DNA of 64,000 nucleotides. Source: Paraburkholderia antibiotica. Its GTDB lineage: Bacteria; Pseudomonadota; Gammaproteobacteria; Burkholderiales; Burkholderiaceae. The stretch spans positions 109,702-173,701 of the forward strand of contig NZ_JABBFZ010000017.1 of assembly GCF_012927125.1 (NCBI RefSeq). The letters run 5' to 3'. Position numbers and translations under genes: made by a program. The notes below the pieces were generated by a model. The model was not told the origin of the DNA and ran no database searches. It was given only the letters and a program-made list of their open reading frames with translations. Shown here in pieces: positions 46,149 through 54,337 of this stretch; position 1 is the stretch's first letter, and each line of letters starts with the position of its first letter.

Positions 46149-47093
46149 ATGAGTATGTTGCGCGCGATGCAAAGAACCACCCCGAATTCCCCTATGATCG
46201 TAACCCGGCGCAGCGTGTGCGTGCTCGCCTTGTCCCTGTTGATGACGGCTTGTGCCTCCCGGCTCGATCAGGCGCCTGTCGTCGACCGCTCCGGCGGCGG
46301 TACGCTCGCTACCGCGTCGGGCGCGGCGCAGCCGGCCGTGCCGCTCGGCCCGCCGCCGCCCGGCTACTATCGCGTGAAGCCGGGCGATACGCTGTACCGG
46401 ATTGCGCTCGAGAACGGCCAGAATTACCGTGATATCTCGACGTGGAACAATCTGACCAACCCGAATCAGATCGAGGTCGATCAACTGCTGCGCGTGGTGC
46501 CGCCGGGTGCCAACACCGCAGCGATGACGCCGGGTGTCGCGACCGCGCCGATCGGCAGCAACGGCGCGGTGCAGAGCGCACCGCTGAACAACAACGCGGC
46601 CACCGTCGGTGCCGCGATGCCGCCGCTCTATGGTGCGGCGACGAACGGCACGCCCGCGAACGGTGCAGTCGTGTCGCCGCCGGCTAACCCCGCCGCGGCA
46701 TCCGACTCGGGCAGCGCCGCCGCGAGCAACGTCGCGTTCGCATGGCCGGTGCGCGGTCCGTTGCTGGGTACGTTCAACGACTCGACCAACAAGGGCGTCA
46801 ATATCGGCGGCTCGGCGGGCGAGGCGGTGAAGGCTTCGGCGGACGGTCGCGTGGTCTACGCCGGAAATGGGCTGCGTGGTTACGGCAATCTCATTATCAT
46901 CAAGCATGATGCAACTTATCTCACCGCGTATGCACACAACCGCTCTTTGATGGTAAAAGAGGGGGATGCGGTGACGAAAGGGCAGAAGATCGCCGAGATG
47001 GGCAATAGCGATTCCGACCGCGTGATGTTGCATTTCGAAGTTCGCCGGCAGGGTAAACCTGTCGACCCACTGAAGTATTTGCCGCCGCAATAA
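46149..47093 (+). CDS. nlpD: LysM/M23 lipoprotein NlpD
   Basis: A 314-residue outer-membrane lipoprotein. Signal peptide and lipobox LLMTACAS, acylated Cys near residue 35. LysM domain YYRVKPGDTLYRIALENGQNY (residues ~75-120), Ala/Pro/Asn-rich linker, and a C-terminal M23/LytM domain (residues ~200-310). The LytM domain lacks the HxH metal pattern of active endopeptidases: it has AYAHNRSL and LHFEVRRQGKPVDPLKYLP but no complete zinc set, as expected for an amidase activator. Start ATG at 46149 chosen over the TTG at 46140. rpoS follows, and its main promoter may lie inside this gene, as in E. coli. Confidence 0.93.
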   Translation: MSMLRAMQRTTPNSPMIVTRRSVCVLALSLLMTACASRLDQAPVVDRSGGGTLATASGAAQPAVPLGPPPPGYYRVKPGDTLYRIALENGQNYRDISTWNNLTNPNQIEVDQLLRVVPPGANTAAMTPGVATAPIGSNGAVQSAPLNNNAATVGAAMPPLYGAATNGTPANGAVVSPPANPAAASDSGSAAASNVAFAWPVRGPLLGTFNDSTNKGVNIGGSAGEAVKASADGRVVYAGNGLRGYGNLIIIKHDATYLTAYAHNRSLMVKEGDAVTKGQKIAEMGNSDSDRVMLHFEVRRQGKPVDPLKYLPPQ

Positions 47094-47104
47094 GCGATAC
47101 GACC

Positions 47105-48187
47105 ATGCCGAAATCGAAGCGCCGCCCGCCGCAAGCCGAGTCTGAGACGATCAGCGAAGCTACGTCCGCCGCAGTGGATGAAAGCGGCGCTTCGGAAGCG
47201 GAAGAAGAGATCGTCGAGGAACGCGATCTCGACGAACGCCAGGGCGGCATCGATCAGGCTGCCGACGCGCGCGAAGGCTCGGCCGATGCCGCGCCCGACG
47301 CCGACGATTTCCGCGCACTGCTGCAGGCCGAACTCACGGCCGACACAATCCAGCATTATCTGAATCGCATTAGCGTGAAGCCGCTGCTCACCGTCGAGGA
47401 AGAGCAGAAATATTCGCGTCTTGCCAAGGCCGGCGAGTTCGAGGCGCGGCAGGTGATGATCGAGCGCAATCTGCGGCTGGTGGTCAGCATTGCGAAGGGT
47501 TATCTGAATCGCGGCGTGCCGCTGCTCGATCTGATCGAGGAGGGCAACCTCGGCCTGATGCACGCGATCGAGAAATTCGATCCGACGCGCGGCTTCCGCT
47601 TTTCGACGTACGCGACGTGGTGGATCCGCCAGAGCATCGAGCGCGCGATCATGAACCAGGCGCGCACCGTGCGCTTGCCCGTGCACGTGATTCGTGAGCT
47701 CAACCAGGTGTTGCGCGCGAAGCGCCATCTGGAAAAGAACTCGATGAATTCCGGCGAGGCGGCCGATCGCCGCGACGCCAGCATCGACGACATCGCGTAC
47801 CTGACCGGCAAAACCACCGACGAAGTCACCGACATCCTTGCGCTGAACGAGCACACCGCGTCGCTCGACGCACCGCTCGACCTCGATCCGGCGTCGAGCC
47901 TGCTCGATCTGCTGTCCGACGACCAGAGCCAGTCGCCGGATGCCGAGGTGCAGCATCGCGAGCTCGAAACGCTGACGCGCGCGTGGCTTGCGCGGCTGTC
48001 GGACAAGCACCGCCATGTGATCGAGCGGCGCTTTGGCCTGAACCACATCGAGCCCGCCACGCTCGAGGAACTGGCCGACGAAATGGGCCTCACGCGCGAG
48101 CGTGTGCGCCAGATTCAACAGGAAGCGCTGGTGCGGTTAAAGCGCTTCTTCGCCTCCAACGGCGTTCGCAAAGACGCCGTTCTCTGA
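47105..48187 (+). CDS. rpoS: RNA polymerase sigma-38 (stationary phase)
   Basis: A 360-residue sigma-70 family factor. An acidic N-terminal extension (residues ~1-65) is followed by region 1.2/2 (LLTVEEEQKYSRLAKAGEFEARQVMIERNLRLVVSIAKGY, DLIEEGNLGLMHAIEKFD, FSTYATWWIRQSIERAI) and regions 3-4 (TRERVRQIQQEAL). The length and the nlpD context identify RpoS. It runs the general stress response, which in related species also affects PHB content. Confidence 0.96.
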   Translation: MPKSKRRPPQAESETISEATSAAVDESGASEAEEEIVEERDLDERQGGIDQAADAREGSADAAPDADDFRALLQAELTADTIQHYLNRISVKPLLTVEEEQKYSRLAKAGEFEARQVMIERNLRLVVSIAKGYLNRGVPLLDLIEEGNLGLMHAIEKFDPTRGFRFSTYATWWIRQSIERAIMNQARTVRLPVHVIRELNQVLRAKRHLEKNSMNSGEAADRRDASIDDIAYLTGKTTDEVTDILALNEHTASLDAPLDLDPASSLLDLLSDDQSQSPDAEVQHRELETLTRAWLARLSDKHRHVIERRFGLNHIEPATLEELADEMGLTRERVRQIQQEALVRLKRFFASNGVRKDAVL

Positions 48188-48191
48188 CCTG

Positions 48192-48968
48192 ATGACACCG
48201 ATTCTAGTTTTCGACATCGAGACGATTCCCGATGTCGCCGGCATCCGCCGTCTTGAAGATTTGCCCGCGTCGATGAGCGACGCCGACGTCGCCGAGCACG
48301 CGTTCGCCGCGCGTCGCGAGAAGACCGGCAGCGATTTCCTGCCGCATCATCTGCAGCGGGTCGCGGCGATTTCCTGCGTGTTTCGCGACAACAACGGTTT
48401 TCGCGTGCGCTCGCTCGGCACCCCCGAGGATGGCGAGGCGACACTTGTGCAGTCGTTCTATCGCGTGATCGAGAAGTACACGCCGCAGCTGGTGTCGTGG
48501 AACGGCGGCGGTTTCGATCTGCCGGTGCTCAACTACCGCGCGCTCGTCAACGGCATTCCCGCGTACCGCTTCTGGGATACCGGCGAGGACGACCGCGACT
48601 TCAAGTGGAACAACTACATCAGCCGCTATCACGCGCGTCACACCGACCTGATGGACGTGCTGGCAATGTACCAGGCGCGCGCCAACGCGCCGCTCGATGC
48701 GCTCGCGAAGATGTGCGGCTTTCCGGGCAAGATGGGCATGGACGGCAGCCAGGTGTGGCAGGCGTTCCAGCAGGGGCGCATCGAGGAAATCCGCAACTAC
48801 TGCGAGACCGACGTCGTCAACACGTACCTGCTGTATTGCCGCTTCCAGCTGATGCGCGGCGGCTTCTCGCCGTCGGAGTATGCTGACGAGATCAACCTCG
48901 TGAAGAACGCGCTCGCGCTCGAAACCGCGCCGCAATGGGCGGAGTATCTGGCGGCCTTCGAGTCGTGA
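48192..48968 (+). CDS. PolB-like 3'-5' exonuclease (PF10108 type)
   Basis: A 258-residue DnaQ-superfamily protein with exonuclease motif I FDIETIPD at residues 7-14, ExoII region VSWNGGGFDLPVLNYR near 105, and ExoIII YCETDVVNTYLLYC near 205. The four acidic metal ligands are all present. The start lies four bases after the rpoS stop. The nucleic acid substrate is not known. Confidence 0.88.
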   Translation: MTPILVFDIETIPDVAGIRRLEDLPASMSDADVAEHAFAARREKTGSDFLPHHLQRVAAISCVFRDNNGFRVRSLGTPEDGEATLVQSFYRVIEKYTPQLVSWNGGGFDLPVLNYRALVNGIPAYRFWDTGEDDRDFKWNNYISRYHARHTDLMDVLAMYQARANAPLDALAKMCGFPGKMGMDGSQVWQAFQQGRIEEIRNYCETDVVNTYLLYCRFQLMRGGFSPSEYADEINLVKNALALETAPQWAEYLAAFES

Positions 48969-49170
48969 GCTGGTGCGCGTAGTCGACGAATGAGCGACGA
49001 ATAAGCAGGACGCGCGCGGTCCGGGCGCCAGTCGCGTAGCCATTCACGCGACGAGGCGGGCTCGGTTCCGGCCGTGCTGCGCCCGATACGATCGGCCCGA
49101 CCTTCCTGCCACGCCCGGCGCTTCGTCTACAATCTCGCCTTTCCCCCACAGTCTGTCAGGAAGTCCGCAG

Positions 49171-50601
49171 GTGTCCCGAACTGCTCCCCAACGTCACTCG
49201 CCGCGGCGCTCATCGAAGCACGCGAAGGCGCACGCCGCCGCGCCGGCGCCCGTCATTACCGGCAACGAACCGGTCATCGAAATCGTTTCGCTCGATATGG
49301 AAGCGCGCGGCGTGGGCCGCACCGAAAGCGAAGACGGCACGCCCGGCAAGGTGGTGTTCGTCGAAGGCGCGCTGCCTGGTGAGCGCGTCAGCTACTCGAC
49401 GCATCGCAGCAAGCCGAAATTCGAGCAGGCCGAGGTCGTCCAGGTGTTCCGCGAAAGCGTGATCCGCACGACGCCGAAGTGCACGTACTTCAACATTTGC
49501 GGCGGCTGCTCGATGCAGCATCTCGATGTGCGCGCGCAGGTCGCGGTCAAGCAGCGCGTGCTCGAGGACAACCTGCAGCATCTCGCGAAACTGCGCCCCG
49601 AAACCGTGTTCCGGCCGATTCACGGGCCGTCCTGGGGTTATCGCTATCGCGCGCGTCTCGCGGTGCGCTTTCTGCCGGAAAAGGGCGGCATGCGCATCGG
49701 CTTTCACGAGAAGAAGAGCAGCTATATCGCCGACATGAAGACCTGCGAGGTGCTGCCGCCGCATGTGTCGGCGATGCTGATGCCGCTGCGCTTCATGATC
49801 CGCAAGCTGTCGATCTACACGCGTATGCCGCAGCTCGAGCTCGCGGTCGGCTCGTCGGTGACGGCGCTCGTGGTGCGCAACCTCGAACCGCTGACGACTG
49901 CCGACGAGCAGGTGCTGCGCGAGTTCGCCGACGAGCACAAGGTGCAGTTCTGGATCCAGCCGGGCGGCCCCGATACGGTCACGCCGCTTTATCCGCTCGA
50001 CGTGCAGCTCGATTACACGCTGCCCGAGTACGACATCCGCATGCCGTTCAAGCCGACCGATTTCACCCAGGTCAATCACGCGATCAACCGCGTGCTGGTG
50101 AGCCGCGCGCTGCGCCTGCTCGCGCCGGCGCGCACCGACCGCGTGCTCGATCTGTTCTGCGGGATCGGCAACTTCACGCTGCCGCTCGCGCGCGTGTCGC
50201 GGGAAGTGGTCGGCATCGAGGGTAGCGAGGTGTTGACCGAGCGCGCGCTCGCGAATGCGGAGCTGAACGGCGTGGCCGCGCATACGTCGTTCGCGTGCCG
50301 CAACCTGTTCGAAGTCACCGCCGACGACCTGCGCGCGCTCGGCCATTTCGACAAGTTCCTGATCGACCCGCCGCGCGAAGGCGCGCTCGCGGTGGCCAAG
50401 GCGCTCGCCGAGATCGCGCAGAGCGGCGACGGGCCGCTGCCGAAGCGCATCGTCTACGTGTCGTGTGCGCCGGCCACACTCGCGCGCGATGCCGGCCTGC
50501 TCGTGCACGAGGCCGGCTACCGGCTCGTGGGCGCGGGTGTCGTCAACATGTTCCCGCATACGTCGCACGTGGAATCGATCGCGCTGTTCGAGCGGGACTG
50601 A
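49171..50601 (+). CDS. rlmD: 23S rRNA (uracil-1939-C5)-methyltransferase
   Basis: A 476-residue SAM- and iron-sulfur-dependent methyltransferase of the TrmA/RlmD family. Order: Arg/Ala/Pro-rich extension (residues ~1-30), TRAM domain (PVIEIVSLDMEARGVGRTESEDG), the 4Fe-4S Cys pattern CTYFNICGGC plus a later Cys, and the catalytic domain with DLFCGIGNFTLPLAR, DPPREGA and the nucleophile in VYVSCAPATLARD. Start GTG at 49171 with AGGAAG upstream. Confidence 0.94.
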   Translation: MSRTAPQRHSPRRSSKHAKAHAAAPAPVITGNEPVIEIVSLDMEARGVGRTESEDGTPGKVVFVEGALPGERVSYSTHRSKPKFEQAEVVQVFRESVIRTTPKCTYFNICGGCSMQHLDVRAQVAVKQRVLEDNLQHLAKLRPETVFRPIHGPSWGYRYRARLAVRFLPEKGGMRIGFHEKKSSYIADMKTCEVLPPHVSAMLMPLRFMIRKLSIYTRMPQLELAVGSSVTALVVRNLEPLTTADEQVLREFADEHKVQFWIQPGGPDTVTPLYPLDVQLDYTLPEYDIRMPFKPTDFTQVNHAINRVLVSRALRLLAPARTDRVLDLFCGIGNFTLPLARVSREVVGIEGSEVLTERALANAELNGVAAHTSFACRNLFEVTADDLRALGHFDKFLIDPPREGALAVAKALAEIAQSGDGPLPKRIVYVSCAPATLARDAGLLVHEAGYRLVGAGVVNMFPHTSHVESIALFERD

Positions 50602-50649
50602 GGACGCGCGACTGCGCGGGCGCGACGAAGCTTCACGCGCGACGCGCAT

Positions 50650-50686
50650 AAAAAACGCCACGACCAAAGTCGTGGCGTTTCTGTTT
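50650..50686 (+). terminator. Bidirectional intrinsic terminator between rlmD and bamD
   Basis: Stem AAACGCCACGAC/GTCGTGGCGTTT with loop CAAA, preceded by A6 and followed by CTGTTTG. It serves rlmD from the left and the convergent bamD from the right. Confidence 0.9.
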
Positions 50687-50726
50687 GCAGACGGTGGCGC
50701 TCAGGGCGCCGTCGGCGTGTGGCGCG

Positions 50727-51587
50727 TCAGAACTGCCACCACGATCTCTGCGTGCCGGGCCGTGCCTTGCCGGTTACGTACGGGCTGTCCGGGAAGGTGC
50801 CGGCCAGCACGCGCCGCGTGTCGTCGGCGAGTTGCTGGTTGTTCAGCTTTTCGTACGACAGGATCATGATGTGCAGTGCGTCTTCGATCGCCGGCGCGTT
50901 CTTGTACTCGCGCAAAGCGAGCTGCGCGCGGTTGATCGCGGCCACGTAGGCGCCACGGCGGTAGTAGTAGTCCGCCGTATGGACTTCGTGCGACGCCAGC
51001 GCGTTCACGATGTAGCGCATGCGTTGCGCGGCGTCCGGCGCGTACTTGCTGTTCGGGAAACGCTCCACCACGACCTTGAACGCGTCATACGACTCGCGCA
51101 GCGACTTCGGATCGCGCTCGCTCATGTCCTGGCCGGAGAAGCGGCCGAACAGACCGAGGTCGTCGTTGAAGTGGATCATGCCCTTCAGGTAATACGCGTA
51201 GGCGATGTCCGGGTGATCCGGGTGCAGCTGGATGAAGCGGTCGATGGCCTGGTCGGCGGCGGCGTTTTCGTTGTCCTTCCAGTTGCAGTACGCGACGTTG
51301 ATCTGCGCCTGCTGGGCGAAGTGGCCGAACGGGTCGCGGCCCTCGAGCAGCTCGAAGTACTTCGCGCACTTGCCCCAGTCACCACCGCTCAGAGCGTCGT
51401 TCGCCTCCGTATATAATTTGTTGTTGTTCCACGTTGCCGTTTCGTCGGTCTTCTCCGGCAGGCCGTGGCAAGCCGCAACAGCGACGACGGCCGCAGCGCA
51501 TGCAATGTATCCGGCCACTTTCCGGGCCGCCTTCTTGATGGCCGCCAAATTGATCGCCGCTTCAGTGATGGTGTTCAAGGCTCGCAT
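50727..51587 (-). CDS. bamD: Outer-membrane assembly lipoprotein BamD (ComL)
   Basis: A 286-residue lipoprotein. Signal peptide and lipobox VAVAACHG, Cys near residue 40. TPR-like repeats follow (LYTEANDALSGGDWGKCAKYFELLEGRDPFG, AAADQAIDRFIQLHPDHPDIAYAYYLKGM). It is an essential subunit of the BAM complex. The ATG at 51587 was chosen; the frame to 51638 runs into the rluD start region. Divergent from rluD, the two starts only 38 bases apart. Confidence 0.95.
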   Translation of the reverse strand: MRALNTITEAAINLAAIKKAARKVAGYIACAAAVVAVAACHGLPEKTDETATWNNNKLYTEANDALSGGDWGKCAKYFELLEGRDPFGHFAQQAQINVAYCNWKDNENAAADQAIDRFIQLHPDHPDIAYAYYLKGMIHFNDDLGLFGRFSGQDMSERDPKSLRESYDAFKVVVERFPNSKYAPDAAQRMRYIVNALASHEVHTADYYYRRGAYVAAINRAQLALREYKNAPAIEDALHIMILSYEKLNNQQLADDTRRVLAGTFPDSPYVTGKARPGTQRSWWQF

Positions 51588-51625
51588 TTTCCAGTCTAGC
51601 TTTACGTCCAGGTGACCCAGACTCA

Positions 51626-52939
51626 ATGACCCGCTCAAATACTCCTGGCGCCGCTGGCGCCCGGAATAGCAACGAAGATTATAGCGTAAGCGCCGACCCC
51701 GCCGACGCGTTGGGCGTCGATTCCCTCGACGACGACTTCGCCGGCGACGCGCTCGCCGCGACCGCCCCGCAGGGCGCCAGGTCCGCGCCGGCGATGGTGC
51801 CGAACCGTACCGCCGACGAAACCCCGCGCCAGGTCGTGGTGCCCGACGAACTGGCCGGCGAGCGCCTCGACAAGGTGCTCGCGAAGGTTTTCCCCGAGTT
51901 CTCGCGCAGCCGTCTGCAAAGCTGGATCGAGGCCGAGCGCGTGCGCGTCGACGGCAAGACGGCGAAAATCCGCCAGCCGGTGCCGCTTGGCGCCACGATC
52001 GAACTCGTGCCCGACCTGCTGCCCGAGCAGCTCGCGTTCACGCCGGAGCCGGTGCCGCTCGAGATCGTCTATGAGGACGAGACGCTCGTCGTCATTAACA
52101 AACCGGCCGGCATGGTCGTGCATCCGGCCGCCGGCAACTGGAGCGGCACCGTGCTGAACGGGCTGCTGTATCGTTATGGCGAGGCGGCTGCCGGGCTGCC
52201 GCGCGCGGGCATCGTGCATCGGCTCGACAAGGAGACCTCCGGCCTGATGGTGATCGCGCGCACGCTCGAAGCGCAGACCGATCTCGTGCGCCAGTTGCAG
52301 GCACGCACGGTCAAGCGTCGCTATCTCGCGCTCGTGTGGGGCAACATGCCCGATGAGGGCACGATCGACGCGCCGATCGGCCGAGATCCGCGCGAGCGCA
52401 CGCGCATGGCGGTGGTGACCGGCGCGGCCGGCAAGCCGGCGCGCACGCATTTCCGGCGCGTCAGTTCGGCGATCTGGCAGCGGCAGCCGGTCACCGCGAT
52501 CCACTGCGATCTGGAAACCGGCCGCACGCATCAGATTCGCGTGCATTGCGCGCACATCGGTCATCCGCTGCTGGGCGATCCGGTGTATGGGCGCGCCCGT
52601 GGCAAGCGCTCGGTCACGCCGCTGCCGGACGGCTTCGCGCGTCAGGCGCTGCATGCGTGGCGGCTCGGGTTGATCCATCCGAAGACGGGCCGCTCGATGC
52701 AGTGGCGCGCCGATGCGCCGGCCGATATCGAGGCGTTGTCGGCGGCGCTCGGACTCGGCCGCGACGAGTCGGGCGAATTCGACGACACGTACTATGAGGA
52801 CGAGGACTACGACGCCTCGCTCGACGACGCCGACGCAGACTACGCCGACAGCGACGAGGACGACACCGATCACGCCGGCCAGGATCACGACCAGAATGAC
52901 GACCAGGACGACGACCGCGAAGAGGACGATCACGCATGA
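51626..52939 (+). CDS. rluD: 23S rRNA pseudouridine(1911/1915/1917) synthase with acidic tail
   Basis: A 437-residue enzyme that makes three pseudouridines in helix 69. Residues 1-70 are low-complexity; the S4 domain follows (DELAGERLDKVLAKVFPEFSRSR), then the catalytic domain with HRLDKETSGLMV (catalytic Asp201). From residue ~370 the tail consists mostly of Asp and Glu. E. coli RluD has 326 residues, so both ends are extended. It overlaps the pgeF start by four bases. Confidence 0.94.
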   Translation: MTRSNTPGAAGARNSNEDYSVSADPADALGVDSLDDDFAGDALAATAPQGARSAPAMVPNRTADETPRQVVVPDELAGERLDKVLAKVFPEFSRSRLQSWIEAERVRVDGKTAKIRQPVPLGATIELVPDLLPEQLAFTPEPVPLEIVYEDETLVVINKPAGMVVHPAAGNWSGTVLNGLLYRYGEAAAGLPRAGIVHRLDKETSGLMVIARTLEAQTDLVRQLQARTVKRRYLALVWGNMPDEGTIDAPIGRDPRERTRMAVVTGAAGKPARTHFRRVSSAIWQRQPVTAIHCDLETGRTHQIRVHCAHIGHPLLGDPVYGRARGKRSVTPLPDGFARQALHAWRLGLIHPKTGRSMQWRADAPADIEALSAALGLGRDESGEFDDTYYEDEDYDASLDDADADYADSDEDDTDHAGQDHDQNDDQDDDREEDDHA

Positions 52940-53799
52940 GCATCGAGATGCCGGAGCTGGGCTTTGCCGACGTGGTGCAACCCGCATGGAACGTGTCGCC
53001 GCGCGTGCGTGCGCTCGTGACGACGCGCGACGGCGGCGTGAGCGCCGCGCCGTTCGGCCGCTGGCGTGACGGCGCCGATCAGCCCGGCGGCCTTAATCTG
53101 GGCATGAAAACCGGCGACGATCCGGCCGCGGTCGCGACTAATCGCGCGCGGCTCGTCGCGCTCGCCGGCGTTCGCGAGAGCGCATGGCTCGAGCAGATTC
53201 ACGGCGCGGGCATCGTGCGTGCCGAAGACGCGCTCGCGTATGCGCGCGAACACGGCACGCCGCTGCGCGCCGACGCGAGCGTTACCGATCGCGCGGGCAT
53301 CGCGTGCGTCGTGATGGTCGCCGATTGCATGCCGGTGCTGTTGTGCGACGAAGCAGGTCGCGCGGTCGGCGCCGCGCATGCCGGCTGGCGCGGACTCGCG
53401 GCGGGCATCGTCGAGCAGACCGCGCAGCGGGTCGCGCAACTGGCCGGGGTGGAGGCGGGCGCGTTGCACGCGTATCTCGGACCGTCGATCGGACCCGACG
53501 CGTTCGAGGTCGGCCCGGATGTGCGCGATGCGTTCCTGAATGGCGTCGATGGCGAGCAGCGCGAGGCGACCGCGCAGGCATTCGTCGCCCATCCCGTCAA
53601 TGCGGGCAAATATCTCGCCGATCTGCCGGCGCTCGCGCGACTGCGGCTGCAACGGCTCGGTGTGTCGCACATCAGCGGCGGCGACCTCTGCACGGTCACG
53701 CTGCGCGAGCGCTTCTATTCGTATCGACGCGATCGCGAAACCGGCCGCATGGCCGCACTGATCTGGCTGGACGAACAGGCGCAGACGCTCGCCGATTAA
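52936..53799 (+). CDS. pgeF: Peptidoglycan editing factor / laccase-domain protein (YfiH/PgeF)
   Basis: A 287-residue member of the YfiH family with a central metal-like site: ACVVMVADCMPVLLCD, AAHAGWRGLAAGI and LGPSIGPDAFEVG. In E. coli PgeF corrects wrong residues in UDP-MurNAc-peptides; related proteins also act on purine nucleosides. Coupled to rluD, the usual order in proteobacteria. No terminator is clear beyond it. Confidence 0.92.
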   Translation: MSIEMPELGFADVVQPAWNVSPRVRALVTTRDGGVSAAPFGRWRDGADQPGGLNLGMKTGDDPAAVATNRARLVALAGVRESAWLEQIHGAGIVRAEDALAYAREHGTPLRADASVTDRAGIACVVMVADCMPVLLCDEAGRAVGAAHAGWRGLAAGIVEQTAQRVAQLAGVEAGALHAYLGPSIGPDAFEVGPDVRDAFLNGVDGEQREATAQAFVAHPVNAGKYLADLPALARLRLQRLGVSHISGGDLCTVTLRERFYSYRRDRETGRMAALIWLDEQAQTLAD

Positions 53800-53883
53800 C
53801 CGATGCGGGCGACGCCCGTCGCCTTCCTCATCGCGCTCCTCATTGAGCTCTCTTCATACCTTTGACGATTTGAAATCGAACGC

Positions 53884-53908
53884 GCGTATTTATTCTGGAT
53901 AAATACGC
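53884..53908. repeat. AT-rich perfect inverted repeat downstream of pgeF
   Basis: GCGTATTTAT and ATAAATACGC pair perfectly around TCTGG. No long T tract follows (GTGATTTTTC is 15 bases away), so it could be a weak terminator or an operator. Confidence 0.65.
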
Positions 53909-54187
53909 ACGTTCGTGATTTTTCATCTCGCTAACGGATGCGCGAATATGCAATATCGCGCCTGCAAACGCACATTTTTGCTGCGCTGCCGGAACGCCTT
54001 CGGCTAGCGCAGATCGGCCACGGTCAAGGCGGCCGTGCGAATGTATAAATATCTTAAAAACGGCGGAAAGCAGGCTTTTTTCATCAGTTCAGAATTGCGC
54101 GCGTTCGACTTCTAAAAGAGCGATTTGCCATACAGGGAAAACGATAATTAAAAAACTATCGCACTGCGGCAAAATCGGGAACAAGCA

Positions 54188-54217
54188 TTGACATGCCTTG
54201 TGATGGGGAGCAAGAAT
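54188..54217 (+). promoter_or_regulatory. Putative sigma-70 promoter of the pha operon
   Basis: A perfect TTGACA (54188-54193), 18-base spacer and AAGAAT (54212-54217). The Cupriavidus necator phaCAB promoter, as I recall it, is TTGACA-N18-AACAAT, so the geometry is the same. The leader to the phaC ATG is ~115 bases. Confidence 0.7.
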
Positions 54218-54337
54218 GTTCCTCCCAAGCTCCTCGTCGTATATGGGACAGGGCGTGGACGAAGTCGCGAGCAATCGCCACGTGTGCACGACCTGCCTCT
54301 CAACCCGTCCGTAAGGACTTACCGGTCAAAAGCAGGT

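Larger units (their letters stand above)
53800..54337. other. Intergenic region between pgeF and phaC
   Basis: No gene. AT-rich from 53880 to 54180, in contrast with neighbouring genes. It contains a perfect 10-bp stem at 53884-53908 and the phaC promoter at 54188-54217. An in-frame reading from 54188 is not the phaC start. Confidence 0.6.

Noticed and set aside
53884..53908. Called as a strong terminator of pgeF
   Set aside because: The stem is AT-rich and lacks an adjacent T tract, so it is listed as a repeat instead.
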